From: Chersky-806 sp038252255
GTDB taxonomy: Bacteria > Actinomycetota > Acidimicrobiia > IMCC26256 > JAENVU01
Direction: 5' to 3'
Assembly (NCBI GenBank): GCA_038252255.1
Contig: JBBSAM010000005.1
Span: 62,001-126,000, forward strand
Length of the DNA: 64,000 bases
In this document: positions 1-6,083 of the stretch, in pieces
Position numbering within the stretch: the stretch's first letter is position 1
How the letters are laid out: the number at the start of each line of letters is the position of its first letter
The notes under the pieces: model-generated
Database searches by the model: none
The model's input: only the letters and a program-made list of their open reading frames with translations
Told to the model about the DNA's origin: nothing
Made by a program: the position numbers and the translations under genes

Positions 1-724
1 GCGCCACCTCTTGGATCGCGCCGGGGGGCGCGTTGTGGGCGACGGTCACCATCTCGCTGCGGGGTTGGACCCGGATGAGGGCAATGCGGAAACCGATCGC
101 CCGGCCGGGCTCCGGAAGCCTGCCTTTGGCCGGACCGCGAAATTCAGGCAACGAGACTGAGGGTGCCGGCGTGAAGCGAGGGGGCACTGGCAGCGAGGAG
201 GAGGTCGGCGGCGCAACGGTGTTCGGCTCACCGAGCTCGTAGAACTGCACGTAGCCGATCGCTCGCCGCTTGGGGACCGTCTCGATCCTCACCGAGAGCT
301 GCGGCCCGGTGAGCCCAGATGTCGTTGAGAGCGCGCATCCTGCAGGCCCAGTCGGCACCGATTCAGCTCTAAAGCACCCACCCCCGTTGCTCTCGAGACC
401 CACGGCGGTGGCTTGATCTGCGAACGCGTGAATCACGTCACGCGGCGGCCCGTCGATCCCGAGCGTCGCAGACCAGGAACGGACGGGCATCGGGTCTGGA
501 CCGCCCGTCTGCTCCTTGGCCTGAAGCGCGGCACCGGCGAGCACGGCACCGGGTGGGACCCTGAATCCATCGAGGAGCGGTGTACCGGGGCCGTGGATCT
601 CGCCGGTTCGGATCGGAAGACCGTGCGCTCGGTTGACGTCGGGAGTGTCCGAGTCGGCGTCGCTACAAGCGGCGCTCAGCAGCACGAGCAAGAGTGCTGG
701 AACCCAGATCATTCGCCGGCCCAC
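1..724 (-). CDS. Putative secreted lipoprotein, 3' part beyond the window
   Basis: This frame is open on the minus strand from a GTG at 724 to the window edge (241 codons) with no stop, so the C-terminus is missing. The N-terminus has a short basic region (MGRR), a hydrophobic stretch and a lipobox ending LSAAC, so export and lipidation at the outer face of the membrane are expected. The rest is Pro/Gly/Ala-rich with a Pro-Ser linker (PPTSSSLPVPP) and no domain I recognise. I chose the GTG because a TAGGCT -10 hexamer (732-737) sits 7 nt upstream, as in other leaderless genes here, and because it supplies the basic n-region; an ATG at 712 is the alternative. Function is unknown. Confidence 0.6.
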   Translation of the reverse strand, partial: MGRRMIWVPALLLVLLSAACSDADSDTPDVNRAHGLPIRTGEIHGPGTPLLDGFRVPPGAVLAGAALQAKEQTGGPDPMPVRSWSATLGIDGPPRDVIHAFADQATAVGLESNGGGCFRAESVPTGPAGCALSTTSGLTGPQLSVRIETVPKRRAIGYVQFYELGEPNTVAPPTSSSLPVPPRFTPAPSVSLPEFRGPAKGRLPEPGRAIGFRIALIRVQPRSEMVTVAHNAPPGAIQEVA

Positions 725-731
725 GGACCAC

Positions 732-737
732 AGCCTA
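732..737 (-). promoter_or_regulatory. -10 element (TAGGCT) of the lipoprotein gene
   Basis: TAGGCT on the minus strand ends 7 nt before the GTG at 724. This is the same spacing seen at valS and others in the window, and it predicts a leaderless mRNA. No convincing -35 is visible. Confidence 0.4.
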
Positions 738-810
738 AGGACATGCCGGCAGCAGGGCCGCGCGCTCGACTGCCGGGTCATCGTTCGGTGGTGAGCCACT
801 AGCAGTCGGT

Positions 811-1035
811 TTGACCGGCTTCCGCTTCCACGATCTTCGGCACACCTGCGACACCCTCACTGCAGCGACGGGGGCGAGCACCCGAGAGCTGGTGCACCGC
901 ATGGGGCACTCCTCAGCCGCAGCAGCCCTCCGCTACCAGCACGCGACCCGCGACCGGGACGCGGTCATCGCCCAAGCACTCAGCGACGTGATCGAAGCCG
1001 GCCGTGGTAAAGTGTCTAGCGAGATAGACGAATGA
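811..1035 (+). pseudogene. Tyrosine recombinase (phage-type integrase), C-terminal remnant
   Basis: About 74 residues match only the end of the catalytic domain of tyrosine recombinases. HDLRHT carries the second catalytic Arg with its His, MGHSS carries the second His, and LRYQH carries the nucleophilic Tyr. The N-terminal binding domains and the first half of the catalytic core are absent. The frame stays open back to about 739 but that part does not look like an integrase, so the break is near 805-810. The TTG at 811 is only nominal. The stop overlaps the hicA ATG (ATGA at 1032-1035). It is inactive as an integrase and is best read as the scar of a mobile element near the tRNA genes. Confidence 0.7.
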
Positions 1036-1232
1036 CTGGACGCGTTCTCCTGCGTCGGGTCGAGAAGTTCACCTGCGAGCAGCTCCGCCAGCGAGGTTCG
1101 CACGTGATCGTGCGTTGCCCGGGAGGTTGCCAGACCGTGATCCCGATCCATCGAGGCCAGGACCTCCCGATCGGAACGCTGCGCGGCATCGTGCGGGCTC
1201 TGAGGCCGTGTCTCGGCGAAGGGTGGTTGTGA
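1032..1232 (+). CDS. hicA: HicA-family mRNA interferase toxin
   Basis: The product is 66 aa, the normal size for HicA. It shows the family pattern: an N-terminal helix, then RQRGSH with the catalytic His at residue 24, a short beta hairpin, and the DLPIGTLRGIVR helix that in HicA usually reads DLPKGTLRSILR. HicA toxins are double-stranded-RNA-binding-fold ribonucleases that cleave mRNA and are neutralised by HicB. The ATG overlaps the stop of the integrase remnant (ATGA), and its own stop overlaps the hicB ATG by one base (TGATG), so translation is probably coupled. Its position beside an integrase scar suits an acquired toxin-antitoxin module. The recognised family is clear; activity is inferred. 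Confidence 0.8.
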   Translation: MTGRVLLRRVEKFTCEQLRQRGSHVIVRCPGGCQTVIPIHRGQDLPIGTLRGIVRALRPCLGEGWL

Positions 1233-1618
1233 TGGCGAGGGCGAAGAACTACGTAGCGGTGTACGAGCGCGATCCCGAGAGCGATGCGTGGCTCGTCCAC
1301 ATCAAAGGGATCGACGGCTGCCACACCTACGGGCGAACACTGAGACAGGCTGAGGCCCGCATCCTCGAAGCGCTTGCGCTCTGGCTCGACCGAGAGCTCG
1401 GTGACTTGGTCATCACCCCCGAGTGGCCCGACGATCTTGTGGAGATCGCCACAGAGGTCTCGCAAGCACGCGACACGGCAGCAGCGACCGCGCAGAAGGC
1501 AGGAGCAACGACTGCCAAGGCAGCGAAGAAGCTCGACCGCATGGGCCTCAGCCGCCGAGACGCCGCCGACGTCCTCGGCATCTCGCACCAGCGCGTTCAG
1601 CAGCTGCTCGTCTCGTAG
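1232..1618 (+). CDS. hicB: HicB-family antitoxin with C-terminal helix-turn-helix
   Basis: The product is 128 aa. Residues 1-50 (YVAVYERDPES, then WLVHIKGIDGCHTYG and the following helix) match the partial RNase-H fold of HicB that binds and blocks HicA. The middle is an Ala/Lys-rich helix. The end (LSRRDAADVLGISHQRVQQLL) is a helix-turn-helix for operator binding. The ATG at 1232 overlaps the hicA stop. In this family the HicAB complex represses its own promoter; no clear operator was picked out upstream of hicA. Much longer reading frames starting at 1115 exist but add only an out-of-context hicA overlap, so the ATG at 1232 is preferred. Confidence 0.8.
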   Translation: MARAKNYVAVYERDPESDAWLVHIKGIDGCHTYGRTLRQAEARILEALALWLDRELGDLVITPEWPDDLVEIATEVSQARDTAAATAQKAGATTAKAAKKLDRMGLSRRDAADVLGISHQRVQQLLVS

Positions 1619-1666
1619 TCGGTCGACACTCCCCGCAAGTACTGGAGCGGGAAGCCCGCGATGCGG

Positions 1667-2236
1667 TCACTCAGGCAGTCGCTGAGATTCGATCATCGCT
1701 GACGTTCGCGCCAGGTACACGCGCAGGTTTTCCTCGCTCACTTCCGTGCCGGCGGTTGCGAACGGCATCCATCGGAGCTTCGCAGCACTCGATTCGGCTC
1801 GCGCGCAGTCAGGTTGGTTACTCACGAAGACGTAGCGGAAATCGGCATGTTCGTGAGCGATCTCGTTGCCGAATGCGGGGACGGGAAGGATGACGACTTG
1901 CACCGGCAAATGCCACTTGGCTGATCCGAGATCGCTCAGCCCAGTCTCCTCGTACGCTTCGCGCAGTGCGACCTGTCGCGGATCGGTCTCGCCCGCGTCG
2001 AAATGACCGCCGACCTGCATCCATTGCTCCATCTTCGTGTGCCAACGCAAGAGCACGCGTTGCGAGGGTGGATGAACCACCAGAGCCGAGGCCGTGACGT
2101 GCAAGGCTGACGAGCGCGAGAAGATGTCTTCGGCCTCGAGAGCAGCGCGTATGCGTGCAAGGTCAGCGAACTCCTTTCCGTTCGACGGGTGGTAGGACTC
2201 CAGAGCTTCGGAGAGGTGGATCGTTGTCCGGGCCAC
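1667..2236 (-). CDS. Nudix hydrolase
   Basis: The product is 189 aa. A Nudix box is visible at about residues 76-100: GGHFDAGE, eight residues, then REAYEETGL. It has one more spacer residue than the textbook G-x5-E-x7-REUxEExGU, a variant that is common in actinobacterial members. The Glu residues of REAYEE would bind the metal. Nudix enzymes hydrolyse nucleoside diphosphates linked to another group; the substrate cannot be told from sequence. The start is a GTG at 2236 with a GAGGG ribosome binding site about 8 nt upstream. It is transcribed towards hicB (49 bp apart, convergent) and may belong to the same acquired patch. Confidence 0.8.
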   Translation of the reverse strand: MARTTIHLSEALESYHPSNGKEFADLARIRAALEAEDIFSRSSALHVTASALVVHPPSQRVLLRWHTKMEQWMQVGGHFDAGETDPRQVALREAYEETGLSDLGSAKWHLPVQVVILPVPAFGNEIAHEHADFRYVFVSNQPDCARAESSAAKLRWMPFATAGTEVSEENLRVYLARTSAMIESQRLPE

Positions 2237-2396
2237 GGTGTTCGCCCTCTCATGCTGGGCCGACGAGGCCGAGCTGATCGGAGCTTTCCACGGCTCAGAT
2301 CATCGATCGAGATCAGCAAGCTGGATGTAGCGGTGCGACGCCGGTCGTAGGAGTTCGGATTCACCGGGGCACGCAGAGGGCACGAACGCACTCTGC

Positions 2397-2436
2397 CGGA
2401 TGCGTACAGACCTACGTGGAGGTCTGTACGCATCTG
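2397..2436. terminator. Near-perfect hairpin downstream of tRNA-Gly
   Basis: Arms at 2399-2413 and 2420-2434 pair perfectly over 15 bp (GATGCGTACAGACCT with its complement) around a 6-nt loop. A G-U pair and a C-G pair extend it outward. It lies 20 nt beyond the 3' end of tRNA-Gly in the direction of transcription, so it could stop or process the tRNA transcript. There is no U-run after it, so an intrinsic terminator is uncertain. Confidence 0.45.
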
Positions 2437-2455
2437 CTGACCTGCACATTCGACC

Positions 2456-2529
2456 TGGAGCGGGTGACCGGGATCGAACCGGCATTACCAGCTTGGAAGG
2501 CTGGGACTCTGCCATTGAGCTACACCCGC
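2456..2529 (-). tRNA. tRNA-Gly (anticodon UCC), CCA encoded
   Basis: The minus strand folds as a cloverleaf: acceptor GCGGGTG/CACCCGC, D arm GCTC...GAGT, anticodon stem CCAGC/GCTGG with loop CTTCCAA (anticodon TCC), and T arm with loop TTCGATC. Discriminator U73 is as expected for bacterial tRNA-Gly, and the CCA end is encoded (2456-2458). It reads GGA and GGG codons. Confidence 0.95.
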
Positions 2530-2574
2530 GTGGGCGCTGAGGATATCGGCGGTCGACGATGCTGCCCGCCACCG

Positions 2575-2621
2575 TTCTCGGCACGCTCAAGGGGCTCAGA
2601 GCCCGTTCAACGTGCCGAGAA
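2575..2621. repeat. 47-bp nested dyad repeat, copy 1
   Basis: Outer arms TTCTCGGCACG (2575-2585) and CGTGCCGAGAA (2611-2621) pair perfectly. Inside is a second perfect stem, GGGCTC-A-GAGCCC. It lies between tRNA-Pro and tRNA-Gly. A second copy with the same arms and the same 25-nt interior length is at 17008-17054. Confidence 0.7.
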
Positions 2622-2627
2622 GTGAAG

Positions 2628-2704
2628 TGGTCGGGGAGGGGGGATTTGAACCCCCGACCGCCTGCCCCCAAAGCAGGCACGCTACCGAGCTGCGCCACTC
2701 CCCG
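2628..2704 (-). tRNA. tRNA-Pro (anticodon UGG), CCA encoded
   Basis: The minus strand gives acceptor CGGGGAG/CTCCCCG, anticodon stem CCTGC/GCAGG with loop TTTGGGG (anticodon TGG), T stem GGGGG/CCCCC with loop TTCAAAT, discriminator A and an encoded CCA (2628-2630). It is 77 nt long and sits upstream of tRNA-Gly on the same strand, probably in one transcript. Confidence 0.95.
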
Positions 2705-2752
2705 TTGTCCCGCCCAGGTTAGGGCGCAGGCGAGGCGCGTCAGCAAGATCGG

Positions 2753-4243
2753 TCAGGGGAACGGATCGTGGCGCAGGGAGTGGAACCGCTCGATCAGCTC
2801 CGCCTGCGACTCGACGCCGACCTTGTGGAACATCGACGAGAGGTGGTTGCGCACGGTGCTCGGGCTGAGGAAGAGATGGCGGGCGATCGTCGTGACGCGG
2901 TAGCCGCTGAGCAACGCACGCGCGACCTCCCGTTCCCGGGTCGACAGCTCGGGGTGGGTGAGCAGCAGCAGCGGCTCCCAGTCCTCGGTGGGCGCGATGC
3001 CACGGTCTGCCGACGACGCGGAGTAGAGGATCGCGAGCCATGGCTCCCGATCGCCGCCGGACACTCTCGTGATCTCGACGTCGATCGTCGCCCACGTTCC
3101 GTCGGGGGCACGGGTCTCGAGCGAGGTGGTGGCCAGGCCCAGCTGGGTCGACCGGACGCGTTCGCCGAGCTCGAGCAGCTTCGGCAGATCACGGGGATGG
3201 ATGAGCGGGAGAATCGACTCGCCCATCTCCTTGGGGGTTCCGAGCACGCGGCTGTAGCGGGGAACGAGACGGAGGCGCCACTGCTCGTCCACGACGGCGG
3301 CGAGCAATCCCAGCGCGCCGTTCGTCGTCGCCTCCGTCGTGAGCTCCGGGTCGGGCTTGCTCGTGGCCGTCGACGCATCGGGCGGATAGAGGTACGCGGA
3401 GAAGTACGTCGGCGTGATCCCGGCCGACCCGAGGCCACAGACGAGGTACCGCCCGTTGGACGTGTCGGCGGCATCGCCGGGCCCTGAGTACGCGCCGAGC
3501 TCGCCGAGCCGCACGGCGTGAATAGAACGGGCGTCGTCGTCGTCGACGGCGACCGCCATCCCGCCGGTCAGTGTCCGGACGAGTCGTCGATGCTGGGAAT
3601 GTGCGAGCCGCTCGTACGCATCGTTCGCGGCCACGATCCGGCACGTGCGCGCGTGGAACAGCGCCACACCGATCGGCGCGTCGGCCAACGTCCCGCGATT
3701 GATCTGGTGCACCAGCCAGGCGGCAGTTGCGGGGTCGGGCCCATCGCCATTGTGCGGCTCCGGGGTGAGGTCGCTATCGCCCGCGCCCAGCTCCACGACC
3801 ACCGTCGCGACCGACGAACCCGGGGTCTCCACCATCACCGCGAGTCGTGAGCTGCCGACCGAGCCGTCGGCGCGGACGATCATCGCGTGCAGGCTGGTAT
3901 CCCCCGTGCCGTTCCCGATCGTGCTCCCGTTCCCGTTCCCGTTCCCGTTCCCGTTCCCGTTCCCGTTCCCGTTCCCGTTCCCGTTGCCGTTGCCGTTGCC
4001 ATTGCTCTGGTGCTGGGCGACGGCGTGGATGTGGTCGCGGATGAGCAGCTCGTCGGGCGCGACGAAGAGCGTCGCCATCGGGGTCCCCACGAGCTGCGTG
4101 GCGTCGTAGCCGAACGCGGCGGCGGCAGCCCGGTTCGCGTCGACGATGCTCAGATCGCTCGCATCGACCACGAGGGTCGGCGGTGTGCCCACGCCGGCCA
4201 CGCTCGGGTTCAACAAACGCTGATATGAACGGTTCGTTTCCAT
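2753..4243 (-). CDS. PAS-domain LuxR-family transcriptional regulator with (Asn-Gly)13 linker
   Basis: The product is 496 aa. Residues about 20-75 form a PAS domain (LVVDASDLSIVDANRAAAA, then GYDATQLVG). It is followed by a linker of 13 Asn-Gly dipeptides, further PAS-like segments, and a C-terminal LuxR/GerE helix-turn-helix from about residue 425 (LSTREREVARALLSGY, then LSPSTVRNHLSSMFHKVGV). It is soluble, with no membrane segment. It should sense a ligand or redox state through PAS and regulate transcription. The ATG at 4243 has AGGAG 7 nt upstream. A palindrome (4309-4321) sits just upstream of a CATACT -10, so autoregulation is plausible. The response regulator and xylanase genes upstream on the same strand suggest a small regulon. 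Confidence 0.8.
   Translation of the reverse strand: METNRSYQRLLNPSVAGVGTPPTLVVDASDLSIVDANRAAAAAFGYDATQLVGTPMATLFVAPDELLIRDHIHAVAQHQSNGNGNGNGNGNGNGNGNGNGNGNGNGSTIGNGTGDTSLHAMIVRADGSVGSSRLAVMVETPGSSVATVVVELGAGDSDLTPEPHNGDGPDPATAAWLVHQINRGTLADAPIGVALFHARTCRIVAANDAYERLAHSQHRRLVRTLTGGMAVAVDDDDARSIHAVRLGELGAYSGPGDAADTSNGRYLVCGLGSAGITPTYFSAYLYPPDASTATSKPDPELTTEATTNGALGLLAAVVDEQWRLRLVPRYSRVLGTPKEMGESILPLIHPRDLPKLLELGERVRSTQLGLATTSLETRAPDGTWATIDVEITRVSGGDREPWLAILYSASSADRGIAPTEDWEPLLLLTHPELSTREREVARALLSGYRVTTIARHLFLSPSTVRNHLSSMFHKVGVESQAELIERFHSLRHDPFP
3926..4000. repeat. In-frame hexanucleotide microsatellite
   Basis: On the plus strand GTTCCC is repeated nine times (3929-3982), followed by GTTGCC three times (3983-4000). 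On the coding minus strand this gives AAC-GGG/GGC, an Asn-Gly repeat in the PAS/LuxR protein. Because the unit is six bases, gain or loss of units changes linker length without a frameshift. Confidence 0.95.
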
Positions 4244-4308
4244 GAAGCGGCTCCTGCACCGGCGCCCAGGGACTGGAGACGCTTCATTAAGTTCCCCGTC
4301 AGTATGAC

Positions 4309-4321
4309 ACGGACCGTCCGT
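4309..4321. promoter_or_regulatory. Inverted-repeat operator candidate upstream of the PAS/LuxR gene
   Basis: ACGGAC-C-GTCCGT is a perfect 6-bp inverted repeat, 66-78 bp upstream of the ATG at 4243 and next to a CATACT -10 (about 4304-4309). The same half-sites occur in a 16-bp palindrome at 4910-4925 upstream of the response regulator gene. Confidence 0.45.
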
Positions 4322-4360
4322 ACCTGAGACCGGAACCTGGCGCAGGGAGAGGTTCGGGGC

Positions 4361-4744
4361 TTATGTGTCGCGCCAGGCGCGAGCGAGCACTGCGTGCACC
4401 CGGATCATGAGGTCCCGAGGGCTGAACGGCTTGATGATGTAGTCATCCGCGCCGGCGGTCAGCCCGCGGCGGATGTCGAGCTCATCGGCCTTGGCGGTCA
4501 ACAGGATCACGGGTGTGCGAGCGATCGAAGGGATCGCTCGGAGCTCCCGGCAGACCTGGAGCCCCGTCATCCGCGGCATCATCCAGTCGAGCAGGACCAC
4601 GTCGGGATGCAGCATCTCGATCGCCGCGAGGCCATTCTCCCCGTCGGCTTCGCTGTGCACCTCGAAGCCGGAGTGCAGCAGCTTGAAGCTGACCAGGGCT
4701 CGAAGGCCCTCGTCATCGTCGACGACGAGCGCGATGTTGTTCAT
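4361..4744 (-). CDS. Single-domain response regulator (CheY/Spo0F-like)
   Basis: The product is 127 aa and consists of a receiver domain only. Acidic residues D9-D11, the phosphoacceptor D53 (VVLLDWMMP), the Thr of LLTAK and the Lys of IIKPF are all present, so it should be phosphorylatable. No output domain follows, so it must act through a partner protein. I chose the ATG at 4744 because AGGAG lies 8 nt upstream and the domain starts at once; an upstream in-frame start at 4810 would add 22 low-complexity residues. No histidine kinase lies next to it. The PAS/LuxR gene is 117 bp downstream on the same strand. Confidence 0.88.
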   Translation of the reverse strand: MNNIALVVDDDEGLRALVSFKLLHSGFEVHSEADGENGLAAIEMLHPDVVLLDWMMPRMTGLQVCRELRAIPSIARTPVILLTAKADELDIRRGLTAGADDYIIKPFSPRDLMIRVHAVLARAWRDT

Positions 4745-4909
4745 GTTCGTTGCTCCTGGATCGGGGCCGGAGGGTGAAGAGCGGCCGCGTCGCGGGCTCG
4801 TCGGCGACAAGGACCCGGGGCGCGCGGCCTGCCTCCAGGCTCCGTCGCATCGGCTGCGTCCACGTCAATCTCAACGGAACGCATTTCGCCGACGTTGATG
4901 GTCCATTCT

Positions 4910-4925
4910 GTCCGTTCGAACGGAC
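4910..4925. promoter_or_regulatory. 16-bp perfect palindrome upstream of the response regulator gene
   Basis: GTCCGTTCGAACGGAC is its own reverse complement. It lies in the 205-bp gap between the xylanase stop and the response regulator, 166 bp before the start. The half-sites GTCCGT/ACGGAC match those at 4309-4321. I see nothing else in this gap. Confidence 0.5.
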
Positions 4926-4949
4926 CGGACCCGGAGCGTCAGTGGCGGC

Positions 4950-5975
4950 TTAGCCCGCGTCCAGCCGCTTGTTCAACGCGTTGTACGCCGGCTTGTTCTT
5001 GTAGAGGGAGTCCATGATCGTCGCGCTCCCCATGCCGGGGAAGAACGACGGGATCCACGAGTACTTGTCGGTGAAGCCCCACATCACGAACGTCTTGCAG
5101 TTCGGAGCGGCGAGACAGGTGGTGAGCGCGCCGCGGTAGACGTCCGCCTGGGTCTGGAACGAGGTCGCGGTTGCCGGTATGGGGAGCTGCACGTCCATCT
5201 CGGTGATCGCGACCTCGACGCCGATCGCGGCGTACCTCGCGAACTGGCCGGCGAGTTCCGCCATCGTCGGCCGCGTCGTGGTCGCATGCATCTGGAACCC
5301 GACGCCGTTGATCGGCACGCCGCGCGCCTTCATCTTCGTGACTTCCTTGAACACCGCGTCGGCCTTGACGCCCGGTGTCTCGATGTAGCGCTCGTTCACG
5401 AACAGCTTGGCTCCGGGGTCTGCCGCGTGAGCCATCGCGAACGCCTGGTCCATGTACCGGCGGCCGAGCTTCTTCTTCCACAAGGTGGGTCGCAGCTTGC
5501 CGTTCGCGTCAAAGGGCTCGTTCACGACGTCCCACTGCGCGATGCGACCTTTGTAGTGGCCCACTACCTTGGCGATGTGGTCCGCGATGATCGCGCGCGC
5601 CTGGGCCCTGGTGAACGTCCCGTTGTCGATCCACGGCGGGTTCTGGGAGTCCCACAGGAGCGGCACCCCACGGACGGCCATGCCGTGCAGCCGGGCGAAG
5701 TTCACCAGAGCGTCCGCCGGACCGAAGTTGTAGGTCGTGGGCCCGGGCTGGACCGTGTCCCACTTCAGCTCGTTCTCGGGCACCAGGCCGTTGAACTCGC
5801 GGGCCAGAGTCGTCGCGTAGGTCGTCTCGGGGAGCAGGCCCGCCCGGGCCGCGGTGCCGAGGAACATGGTCTGGGCGGCGGGGTACTCACGGAGCGGCTT
5901 GCAGGCCGCGAGGACGAGCACAAGGCCCACGGCCAGCGCAACCATGATGCGAATCCGTTCGCTCCGTCCCCCCAT
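4950..5975 (-). CDS. Secreted GH10 endo-1,4-beta-xylanase, lipoprotein
   Basis: The product is 341 aa. The signal peptide ends in a lipobox (LVLAAC, Cys25), so the enzyme should be anchored outside the membrane. The remainder is a glycoside hydrolase family 10 barrel. The acid/base Glu is at 153 (DVVNEP), the nucleophile Glu at 259 (ITEMDV), and VPENELKWD near the start is a family motif. It should cleave internal xylan bonds with retention of configuration. The domain is near complete and has no carbohydrate-binding module. The ATG at 5975 is supported by a TAGCGT hexamer 8 nt upstream (5984-5989); a longer reading from 6056 would bury the signal peptide. It is divergent from the gene at 6084. 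Confidence 0.9.
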   Translation of the reverse strand: MGGRSERIRIMVALAVGLVLVLAACKPLREYPAAQTMFLGTAARAGLLPETTYATTLAREFNGLVPENELKWDTVQPGPTTYNFGPADALVNFARLHGMAVRGVPLLWDSQNPPWIDNGTFTRAQARAIIADHIAKVVGHYKGRIAQWDVVNEPFDANGKLRPTLWKKKLGRRYMDQAFAMAHAADPGAKLFVNERYIETPGVKADAVFKEVTKMKARGVPINGVGFQMHATTTRPTMAELAGQFARYAAIGVEVAITEMDVQLPIPATATSFQTQADVYRGALTTCLAAPNCKTFVMWGFTDKYSWIPSFFPGMGSATIMDSLYKNKPAYNALNKRLDAG

Positions 5976-5983
5976 GTGGCCGC

Positions 5984-5989
5984 ACGCTA
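5984..5989 (-). promoter_or_regulatory. -10 element (TAGCGT) of the GH10 gene
   Basis: TAGCGT ends 8 nt before the ATG at 5975 on the minus strand and no ribosome binding site is present, which is the leaderless pattern. Confidence 0.4.
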
Positions 5990-6083
5990 ACGCAAACCGC
6001 GTCTCGCTTCCTCTTGGTGCCGGGCCGGTGCCGGACCGGGGCACGAACCATGACATAGCCTGCGTCTCCCCAGAGGAGGGGTA

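Noticed and set aside
33..802. Plus-strand reading frames over the left edge
   Set aside because: They are antisense to the lipoprotein frame, which has a signal peptide, lipobox and promoter; the plus-strand translations show no recognisable features.
740..1100. Attachment-site duplicate of the tRNA-Gly or tRNA-Pro 3' end
   Set aside because: I compared the tRNA 3' ends with the region around the integrase remnant by eye and saw no repeat of useful length.
3926..4000. Sequencing or assembly artefact of the hexamer repeat
   Set aside because: The repeat stays in frame, has an internal variant block (GTTGCC) and lies in a linker; unit number should still be verified.
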